From NCBI GenBank assembly GCA_033764265.1, contig JANRJB010000147.1:1-20107 (forward strand): 20,107 nt of DNA, read 5' to 3'. The position numbers were made by a program, and so were the translations under genes. How positions within the stretch are numbered: position 1 is the first letter of the stretch; every line of letters starts with the position of its first letter. Below the pieces are notes generated by a model. That model was not told the origin of the DNA, did not search any database, and was given only the letters and a program-made list of their open reading frames with translations. The stretch comes from VGEM01 sp033764265. GTDB lineage: Bacteria; Pseudomonadota; Alphaproteobacteria; Rhodospirillales; Rhodospirillaceae. Of this stretch, positions 14,169 to 20,107 are shown in pieces.

Positions 14169-16043
14169 TCATCCGACAGGCGAACCATCGGATTTCCGGA
14201 TCACCACCACGCTCGACCGGGGCGGCAGGTCGTCCTGGAAGTCGGGCCAGCGGGTCGACGGACGCGCGTACGTGGATCCCTCCGCCGGGTGTTGAACGGA
14301 AACGAATAAATTGCGTCCATCGGGCGTGAAGCAGGGCCCGGTCAACTCCGCGCCCTGTGGACAACTGAAGATTTTCCGGGCCAGCGCCCGGCCGGGGCCC
14401 GTGACGTCGGCCGCCCACAGCCCGTCGGCGGTGGCGAAATCCTCGGCGCCGTCTGTGGATAACCAGGCGCGCCCGCGCGGGTCGAAGGCGATGTTGTCGG
14501 GGCACGACAGCCAGTCGTCGGGGCCCGATTCGGCATGGGCCATGGCGCCCGAGGTCGGGTCGGCGGGGTCGCCGCCCATCAGGAACGGCCGCCAGTCGAA
14601 AGCGGCCGCCGCATGATCGGGTCCGTCCGCGCCGGCGGGGGGAATCAGTTCCAGCACATGCCCATGGACGTTGCGGGCGCGCGGATTGGCGGCATCGACC
14701 TGACCGGCGTCGCGGTCGCCGTTCTTGGTCAGGCACACGAATACCGAGCCCGTCACCGGATTGGGTTCGATCTCCTCGGGCCGGTCCATCGGCGTGGCGC
14801 CCAGCAGGGCCGCGGCGCGGCGGGGTTCGATCAGCACGTCGGCCTGGCTGCCGAACCCGTTGGCCGCCGTCAGCGGGCCTTGGCCCCACACCAGCGGCAG
14901 CCAGGTCAGCCGGCCGCCGTCGTCGAAGCGCGCCACCGACAGCGTGCCCTCGTCCAACAGCGCATCGTTGGCGGAGCGATCTGCTGTTTTCACGCGGCCT
15001 GTGCTGACGAAGCGATAGATGAACTGGAACGCCTCGTCGTCGCCCATGTAGGCGACCAGCCGGCCGTCGCGGTTGACGGTCAGGCCCGCGCCTTCGTGCT
15101 TGATGCGGCCCAGCGCGGTGCGCTTTTTGGGCGTGGAGGCGGGGTCGTACGGGTCGATCTCCACCATCCAGCCGAAGCGGTTGGGTTCGTGCGGCTCGGC
15201 TTCAACGTTGAAGCGCGGGTGGTGCAGGAACCAGTTGTAGTAGAGCTCGCTGGTGATGCCGTAGAGGTCGCGATGGTTGCGCTCTTCCGGCGTACCGGTG
15301 GGGTCACCGCCGAAGTACTGGTGGAAGTTTTCCTCGGCGATCAGCACCGTGCCCCACGGCGTGGCGCCGCCGGCGCAGTTGCTGATCGTGCCGATCACGG
15401 TGCGCCCCGTCGGGTCGGCCGATGTCTTCAACCGATCGTGTCCGGCCGCCGGGCCGGTCAGTGTCATCGCCGTGTCCAGCGCGGTGATGCGGCGGTTGTA
15501 GCGGCTGTCGCGCACGACCGACCATTGTTCGCCGTCGCGCCTGATCTCGACGACGGTATGGCCGTGAGCGGCCATCTGCACGTCGACCGCCGCGGGCGGC
15601 AGGTCCAGGTTCAACCGCCGCTCGGCGCCGGCGAACATCAACTGCGCGAAGGCCGACTCATGGTTCACGCACAATAGGCCGTGATCGGAATTGTCCGACC
15701 CCATCGGCAGCGGTGCGAAATGAATGAAGTCGCAGTCGGTGCCGAACTGCCGGCCTTGCGCGGCGGCGGTCATGGCGCCGGGCGCGAGCGCGGGCGCATC
15801 GGCGAACACTGGGTCGCCCCAGCGCAACAGCACCTGCGCCGTGTGCCCGGCGGCAACGCGATGGGTGGTATCCACGCCGCGCGGCAGGCTGGGAAACGAT
15901 AGCGATGTGGGGTTGTCGCTTTGAGGCTTGGTCGACTTTGCCGGGGCGGACGCCAAGACGCCGCCGATGACGGCCGTCGCCACGGCCGTGCGGCGCGTCA
16001 GGTCGGTATCGTCGCGGGCCATGCTGGATCGATGTTCGGTCAC
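14169..16043 (-). CDS. phoX: PhoX-family (DUF839) alkaline phosphatase
   Basis: The 624-residue protein has a Tat-type N-terminus (DLTRRTAVATAVIGG, Arg17-Arg18). The PhoX/DUF839 body shows LLCVNHES (123-130), NCAGGATPWGTVLIAEENF (222-240), YGITSELYYNWFLHHPRF, GRIKHEGAGLTVNRDGRLVAYMGDDE, CLTKNGD and LSCPDNIAFDPRG...STDG. The Cys and Glu of the NCAGG...EEN segment are where the iron ligands of Pseudomonas fluorescens PhoX are expected; that mapping is from memory. PhoX enzymes release phosphate from a wide range of phosphomonoesters in the periplasm, using iron and calcium. The start is the GTG at 16043, supported by AGGACGG 8 bases upstream; ATG 16022 is the alternative but has no ribosome site. 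The glycosylase gene ends 78 bp upstream on the same strand. Confidence 0.92.
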   Translation of the reverse strand: MTEHRSSMARDDTDLTRRTAVATAVIGGVLASAPAKSTKPQSDNPTSLSFPSLPRGVDTTHRVAAGHTAQVLLRWGDPVFADAPALAPGAMTAAAQGRQFGTDCDFIHFAPLPMGSDNSDHGLLCVNHESAFAQLMFAGAERRLNLDLPPAAVDVQMAAHGHTVVEIRRDGEQWSVVRDSRYNRRITALDTAMTLTGPAAGHDRLKTSADPTGRTVIGTISNCAGGATPWGTVLIAEENFHQYFGGDPTGTPEERNHRDLYGITSELYYNWFLHHPRFNVEAEPHEPNRFGWMVEIDPYDPASTPKKRTALGRIKHEGAGLTVNRDGRLVAYMGDDEAFQFIYRFVSTGRVKTADRSANDALLDEGTLSVARFDDGGRLTWLPLVWGQGPLTAANGFGSQADVLIEPRRAAALLGATPMDRPEEIEPNPVTGSVFVCLTKNGDRDAGQVDAANPRARNVHGHVLELIPPAGADGPDHAAAAFDWRPFLMGGDPADPTSGAMAHAESGPDDWLSCPDNIAFDPRGRAWLSTDGAEDFATADGLWAADVTGPGRALARKIFSCPQGAELTGPCFTPDGRNLFVSVQHPAEGSTYARPSTRWPDFQDDLPPRSSVVVIRKSDGSPVG

Positions 16044-16121
16044 GGAAATTGCCGTCCTGTTCAGGGCTCTAGCTAGCGACCACGGCTCATCCCAGCCCGT
16101 GAAGATTTCGAGAAAACCGGA

Positions 16122-16742
16122 TCATCGCGCGGTGCGGAAGCCGTAGTAATGCCACAGGAAAAGCGCCGCGCTCGAACGGTACGGCCGCCAGCTCTCGCCA
16201 AGCCGGTCCAGCCGCTTCGGGTTGGGACGCGTGCGTAGATTGAGCAGTAGGCGCGCGCCGTGCTGCAGGCCAAGGTCGCCCACCGGCCAGATGTCGGGCC
16301 GGCCCAGGCCGAACATCAGGTAGATATCGGCGCTCCACGGCCCGATGCCCTTCAACGCCGTCAACCGCTCGCGCACCGTGTCGTCGTCGGCCCGGTTCAC
16401 GGCGGCGAGGTCGAGCGTGCCGGTCTCGACCGCGTCGGTCAGGCCCTGGATGTAGCGCGCCTTCTGCGAACTCAGGCCCGCGGCCCGCAGCGCGGGCTCG
16501 GTCAGCGCGGCGACCGCCGCCGAAGTGACCGCGCCGCCCGCCGCGCGCTCGAGCTTGGCCCAGATCGCCCGGCCCGCGGCGGTGGAGACCTGCTGGTCGA
16601 TGATGATGCGCACCAGCGTGCCGTAACCCGGTTCCCAGCGCCGGGCCCGGGGCAGGCCCGCCTCGGCGGTGCCGCGCGCGATGTGCGGATCGCGCCGCTT
16701 CAGAATCCGCAGGTGGCGATGGACTGTGGCGGTGCTCGACAT
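16122..16742 (-). CDS. alkA: DNA-3-methyladenine glycosylase II (AlkA type, HhH-GPD superfamily)
   Basis: The 206-residue enzyme has the HhH-GPD core: LVRIIIDQQVSTAAGRAIW (43-61), helix-hairpin-helix LTALKGIGPWSADIYLMF (127-144), then DIWPVGDLGLQHG with the presumed catalytic Asp156. Such enzymes cut alkylated bases from DNA to begin base-excision repair. It lacks the N-terminal AlkA regulatory domain of E. coli AlkA, as do many short bacterial forms. ATG 16742 gives the usual length; an in-frame extension to 16892 runs into the divergent solute-binding-protein gene and has no similarity. The ribosome site is weak (GCAAGG). It is divergent from the binding-protein gene, with a 95-bp gap, and is upstream of PhoX on the same strand. 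Any functional link with phosphate genes is not evident. Confidence 0.9.
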   Translation of the reverse strand: MSSTATVHRHLRILKRRDPHIARGTAEAGLPRARRWEPGYGTLVRIIIDQQVSTAAGRAIWAKLERAAGGAVTSAAVAALTEPALRAAGLSSQKARYIQGLTDAVETGTLDLAAVNRADDDTVRERLTALKGIGPWSADIYLMFGLGRPDIWPVGDLGLQHGARLLLNLRTRPNPKRLDRLGESWRPYRSSAALFLWHYYGFRTAR

Positions 16743-16837
16743 TGCGGGATGGCCTTGCCGCAGGGGAAGTGATCGGCGATGACATAACCGGTTTCGGGCC
16801 GTAGGCGCGAGGCCGAAACCGGGCAGGGGAGACGGCC

Positions 16838-18409
16838 ATGGCGAGGATCGGGTTGTTTCTGGCGGCGTGGCTGGCACTCTCAAACGCGGCATCGGCCGAG
16901 CAGGTGTTCCGCCGCGGCAACATCGGCGAGCCCGACAGTCTCGACCCGCACATGACCACGTCCGGCTATGCCGGCAACGTGATCTTCGAGATGTTCGTCG
17001 GGCTGACCACCGTCGACCCGCAGGTCAACGTGATTCCCGGCGCGGCCGAAAGCTGGGCCATCTCGCCCGACGGCAAGACCTACACCTTCAAGATCCGCCC
17101 CGGCATGACCTGGTCCGACGGCCGGCCGGTGACGGCGGACGACTTCGCCTACGCCTTCCGCCGCACCATGGACCCGGCCACCGCCAGCCGGGCCGCGCCT
17201 CTACTCTACATGATCGCGAATGCGCGCGAGGTGAATGTCGGCGCGTTGCCGGTGGATCAGCTGGGCGTGCGTGCGGTGGATGCCGCCACCTTCGAGGTGC
17301 GCCTGAACCATCCCACGCCCTATTTCCTCGAGCTGATCGTGCACCGCTGCTTTCCGGTGCCCCGATGGGCCGTGGAGGCCCACGGCCGGAACTGGACCAA
17401 GCCCGAGAACATCGTCGTCAACGGCGCCTTCAAGCTGGCCGAATGGAGCCCCAACAGCCGCATCGTGCTGACCAAGAACCCGGCCTTTTACGACGCCGGC
17501 AACGTCGCCCTCGACCGTGTCGAGTATTACGTCGCCGAGGACCAGGGCTCGGCCTTCAAGCGCTACCGCGCCGATGAACTCGACACCATCGCCAACTTCC
17601 CACCCGCGCAGCTCGACTGGATTCGCGAAAACCTGCCGCAGGACCTGCGCCTGTCGCAGAATCTGGGCCTGCTCTATTACACCTTCAACACGCGCCGGCC
17701 GCCGTTCGACGATCCGCGGGTCCGCAACGCGCTTGCCATGGTGCTCGATCGCCAGTTGATGACCGATCGCATCATGCGCGGCGGCGAGATGCCGGCCGAC
17801 AGCCTGGTCCCGCCGCTCGCCCGCCAGGGGTACGCACCGGCGCCGTCGCCGTGGGCCGGCATGTCCATGGCCGACCGCGTCGCCCGGGCCAAGGCGCTGC
17901 TGGCCGAAGCGGGTTTCGGACCTGAAAATCCGCTCAGGTTCGAGTTCCGCTACAACACCGACGAAATTCAGAAACGCGTGGCGCTGGCCGCCGCCGCGGC
18001 CTGGAAGCAGATCGGCGCCGAGGCCGAACTGCTCAACACCGACCTGAACAATCTCAACGCCACGCTGCGCAACGGCGATTACCAGGTGGCGCGCTACCAG
18101 TGGTTCGCCGAGTACCGCGACCCGACCTCGTTCTTGTATCTGCTTGAGTCCGACGCGGTCGGCGACAACCACTCCAAATACGGCAACCCGGCCTACGACG
18201 CGCTGATGCGACAGGTGTACGCCGAGCTGGACCCGGTCAAGCGCAACGCCCTGATGCGCGAGGCCGAGGCAATCGTTCTGCGCGACGTGCCGATCACGCC
18301 GATCAACTACTATGTCTCGAAGCGCCTGGTGAAGCCGTTCATCGCCGGCTTCGACGACAACCCGCGCGGCATCAACATCGCCCGCTGGGTCAAGATCGCG
18401 CGACCATAA
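16838..18409 (+). CDS. Periplasmic peptide-type ABC transporter solute-binding protein (OppA/DppA family 5)
   Basis: The 523-residue protein has a Sec signal peptide (cleavage expected after ASA, residue 20) and the family-5 binding-protein pattern. This includes RRGNIGEPDSLDPHMTTS, AESWAISPDGKTYTFKIRPGMTWSDGRPVTADDF (about 69-102) and VVNGAFKLAEWSPNSRIVLTKNPAFYD, then DDPRVRNALAMVLDR, and a C-terminus with AEAIVLRDVPITPINYYVSKRLVKP. Such proteins bind oligopeptides or related solutes in the periplasm and deliver them to a permease of the Opp/Dpp type. No permease or ATPase gene is visible here, so it is an orphan in this window. The ATG has CAGGGGAGA about 6 bases upstream. A multi-hairpin repeat follows the stop, before the convergent YaaA gene. 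Confidence 0.92.
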   Translation: MARIGLFLAAWLALSNAASAEQVFRRGNIGEPDSLDPHMTTSGYAGNVIFEMFVGLTTVDPQVNVIPGAAESWAISPDGKTYTFKIRPGMTWSDGRPVTADDFAYAFRRTMDPATASRAAPLLYMIANAREVNVGALPVDQLGVRAVDAATFEVRLNHPTPYFLELIVHRCFPVPRWAVEAHGRNWTKPENIVVNGAFKLAEWSPNSRIVLTKNPAFYDAGNVALDRVEYYVAEDQGSAFKRYRADELDTIANFPPAQLDWIRENLPQDLRLSQNLGLLYYTFNTRRPPFDDPRVRNALAMVLDRQLMTDRIMRGGEMPADSLVPPLARQGYAPAPSPWAGMSMADRVARAKALLAEAGFGPENPLRFEFRYNTDEIQKRVALAAAAAWKQIGAEAELLNTDLNNLNATLRNGDYQVARYQWFAEYRDPTSFLYLLESDAVGDNHSKYGNPAYDALMRQVYAELDPVKRNALMREAEAIVLRDVPITPINYYVSKRLVKPFIAGFDDNPRGINIARWVKIARP

Positions 18410-18435
18410 GGGGCTGTCCGGCGACGGTCCGAACT

Positions 18436-18536
18436 CCCCCTCACCCTTCCCTCTCCCCCCATGAAAAATGGGGGGAGAGGGATACTTGAGGTTAGCGCGC
18501 GTCTACCGCGCGCTTAACGAAAGTTGGGTGAGGGGG
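18436..18536. repeat. Multi-hairpin intergenic repeat element (three-way-junction-like)
   Basis: Outer arms ccccctcaccc (18436-18446) and gggtgaggggg (18526-18536) are exact inverse repeats of 11 bp. They enclose two inner hairpins. The first is ccctctccccccat (18449-18462) with atggggggagaggg (18468-18481) around gaaaa, 14 bp, or 15 with the next pair. The second is gttagcgcgcg (18491-18501) with cgcgcgcttaac (18507-18518), with a one-base bulge. CCCCTCACCC...CTCTCCCC blocks like this recur in many proteobacterial genomes, from memory. It occupies most of the 149-bp gap between convergent genes and could end transcription on both strands. Confidence 0.75.
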
Positions 18537-18558
18537 GTGTCCGTGCGTACGCGGGCGG

Positions 18559-19332
18559 CTACTTCGCCTTGCGGCTGAACACCCAGTTGTCGCGCGCCGA
18601 CAGCGTGGTGTCGAAGGCATAGCCGTCGAGGTTGAAGGTCTTGATCTGCGCGGGATCGGTCAGCCGGTTCTGGACGATGTAGCGGGCCATCAGGCCGCGC
18701 GCCCTCTTGAAAAAGAAACTCAGCGCCATCGGTTTGCCGTTCTTGATCTCCTTGAACGCGGGCGCGATGACGGTGGCGGCGATTTTGCCGGCGTCCAGCG
18801 CGCCGAAATACTCGTCCGAGGCCAGGTTGACGACCGTGGGCGATTTCATCTTCGCCAGGCGCTTGTTCAGGTGCGCGGTCAACGTCTCGCGCCAGAAGGC
18901 GTGCAGATCCTTGCCGCGCTCGGTTTTCAGGGCCGAGCCCATCTCCAGCCGGTAAGGTTGAATGGCGTCGAGCGGCCGCAGCAACCCATAGAGCCCCGAC
19001 AGGATGCCGACGTGGTCCTGCGCGAAAGCCAGGTCGTCGGCGCTGAGGGTCTTGGCGGCCAGCCCCTGGTAGACCTCGCCGGCGAAAGCGAACACGGCCG
19101 GCCTGGTCTCGCCCCGGTTGGCCGGGTCGAACGCCTGGAAGCGCGCCGCGTTCAGTTCGGCCAGCTTGGGGCTCACGTCCATCAGCCTGGCGATATCGCG
19201 GGCGGTGAGCGTCTTGGCGCGGGCGGCCAGGACGGCGGTGTCCTTCAGCAGGGCGGGTTGGCTCTGCTTGACCGCGGGCGCGATCGGGCCGAACTCCAGC
19301 TTCTTCGCAGGCGACAGAAGAACGAACAGCAT
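18559..19332 (-). CDS. yaaA: Peroxide-stress protein YaaA (UPF0246 family)
   Basis: The 257-residue protein matches YaaA from end to end: LLSPAKKLEF at the start, SPKLAELNAARFQAF, PAVFAFAGEVYQGL, QDHVGILSGLYGLLRPLDAIQPYRLEMG, VNLASDEYFGALD and, near the end, FFFKRARGLMARYIVQNRL. In E. coli YaaA limits iron-driven DNA damage during hydrogen peroxide stress; it binds DNA and lacks a fully defined reaction. The start could be GTG 19335 or ATG 19332, which are adjacent. I chose the ATG because GAGG lies 5 bases before it and only 2 before the GTG, and because family members begin at this point. It is divergent from the DUF1330 gene across 155 bp. Confidence 0.93.
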   Translation of the reverse strand: MLFVLLSPAKKLEFGPIAPAVKQSQPALLKDTAVLAARAKTLTARDIARLMDVSPKLAELNAARFQAFDPANRGETRPAVFAFAGEVYQGLAAKTLSADDLAFAQDHVGILSGLYGLLRPLDAIQPYRLEMGSALKTERGKDLHAFWRETLTAHLNKRLAKMKSPTVVNLASDEYFGALDAGKIAATVIAPAFKEIKNGKPMALSFFFKRARGLMARYIVQNRLTDPAQIKTFNLDGYAFDTTLSARDNWVFSRKAK

Positions 19333-19487
19333 CACGGCCTCGTCATCGGTGGGTCGGGCCGACTATCGGGCCGAACCGGCGGCTTTTCAACGTCGGGAAA
19401 CGCGCGACCCGCGTTGACAGCGCCGGGGCTTTGTCCGACACCTTACCGCGGTCCCAGCACGGTCTTTTCGACGACGGAGCCATCGCC

Positions 19488-20107
19488 ATGGCCAGCCCCG
19501 GTTATCTTCTCGTGTTCGGTCATTCGATCGAAGGCGCCAAGATGGTGGCGTATTCCGCTGCCCTGCCGCCGATCTACAAGAAGTACGGCGGGTTCTACAT
19601 CGGCATCGGCGGGCCGGGCCGCGGTGTCGAATTGCTGGAAGGCAACTGGATCGACCATTCCCTGGTGCTGGCGCGCTTCGCCGCCGATGGCGACGTGGTG
19701 AAATTCTGGCACTCGCCCGAATACGTCGAGGCCAAGAAGCTGCGTGCCGGGGCCGGCACCTTCAACGTCTTCGCCGTCAAGGGCAACGGCCGCGAGGCGC
19801 CGCTCGGCCAGCCGTCGTTCCTGATTTCCGTCGTCCGGCCGATCGAATCCGACAAGCTCGTGCCGCTCCGCAAGGACTGGCAGGCGCGGCTGGCCGCGCG
19901 CGGCGCCGACATCCTGGCCGACGCGGCCTACCGCGATATGGAACGCCTGGAAGGCGACGTGAACGGCATCGACGTGGAAATCGCCGCGTTCCCCAGCCAG
20001 GCCGCCGCCACCGCGTTCTGGAACGATCCCGCCACCGCCGCGGCCCGCGCCGCGCGCAATGCGGTCGCGGTCGTCAACACCTTCCTGGTCGCGGGCTTGC
20101 CGCGCAA
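19488..20107 (+). CDS. Tandem DUF1330-family protein (cut by right edge)
   Basis: The frame is open from ATG 19488 to the window end, so at least 206 residues are seen and the stop lies outside. The first half (MASPGYLLVFGHSIEGAKMV, then LPPIYKKYGGFYIGIGG, LVLARFAADGDVVKFWHSPEYVEAKKLR) is a DUF1330 ferredoxin-like (dimeric alpha+beta barrel) unit. The second half, from SFLISVVRPIESDKLVP to FWNDPATAAARAARNAVAVVNTFLV, reads as a second, diverged copy. Such small proteins have no agreed reaction. A GGAG site lies about 9 bases before the ATG. Confidence 0.8.
   Translation, partial: MASPGYLLVFGHSIEGAKMVAYSAALPPIYKKYGGFYIGIGGPGRGVELLEGNWIDHSLVLARFAADGDVVKFWHSPEYVEAKKLRAGAGTFNVFAVKGNGREAPLGQPSFLISVVRPIESDKLVPLRKDWQARLAARGADILADAAYRDMERLEGDVNGIDVEIAAFPSQAAATAFWNDPATAAARAARNAVAVVNTFLVAGLPR

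Noticed and set aside
16044..16121. Search for a PhoB-like site upstream of PhoX.
   Set aside because: No CTGTCAT-like half-site with a suitably placed -10 was found in this 78-bp gap; PhoX may be transcribed from the glycosylase promoter or from a site I cannot recognise.
1..20107. Defence systems, CRISPR arrays, prophage or toxin-antitoxin modules.
   Set aside because: No direct-repeat array, integrase, nuclease or small toxin-antitoxin pair is visible; every recognised gene belongs to metabolic, uptake, repair or stress families.

Overview
The window is about 20 kb of GC-rich, densely coding bacterial chromosome with no rRNA, tRNA, CRISPR array or complete transposon. Two TonB-dependent outer-membrane receptors, exported proteins with Sec or Tat signals, a SapC protein and a 'PGLVPAI'-type interspersed repeat point to a Gram-negative, probably alphaproteobacterial, free-living organism (Sphingomonadales, Caulobacterales or Rhodospirillales style). 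That placement is inference; a gammaproteobacterium is not excluded. Sixteen protein genes are supported: fourteen complete, one cut at the left edge and one cut at the right edge.

Left region (1-7.5 kb). A + strand group holds the C-terminal end of a TonB-dependent receptor, a nitrilase-superfamily protein whose catalytic Cys and Lys are replaced by Ser and Arg, and an exported two-domain VOC protein that overlaps it by 4 bp. Facing it is a - strand operon: a membrane-anchored class III adenylate cyclase-like protein, an MDR oxidoreductase (ATGA overlap) and an exported DUF1838 protein. The two groups converge on a 48-bp near-perfect palindrome. Together they look like an uptake-plus-modification locus for an unknown small organic compound. 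A GST-fold protein lacking the usual glutathione-binding residues follows, divergent from the cyclase.

Middle region (7.5-16 kb). A SapC-family gene is divergent from what I read as a halohydrin dehalogenase: it carries both diagnostic motifs of that family (T-x4-F-x-G and S-x12-Y-x3-R) inside an SDR fold. Next comes a phosphorus-scavenging block: Tat-exported PhoD on the + strand, then an Oar-like TonB-dependent receptor and a PhoX-family phosphatase on the - strand. The PhoD and receptor genes share a similar upstream arrangement that could be a PhoB-type promoter. A strong 12-bp hairpin separates the convergent PhoD and receptor genes.

Right region (16-20.1 kb). An AlkA-type 3-methyladenine DNA glycosylase lies upstream of PhoX. 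Then come an orphan OppA-like solute-binding protein, a 101-bp multi-hairpin intergenic repeat, a YaaA-family peroxide-stress protein, and a tandem DUF1330 protein cut by the window end.

The most notable points are the probable halohydrin dehalogenase, the three catalytic-site-altered enzyme homologues (nitrilase, cyclase, GST), and the PhoX / TonB receptor / PhoD block with its possible shared promoter. No intergenic stretch exceeds 300 bases; the longest is about 190.
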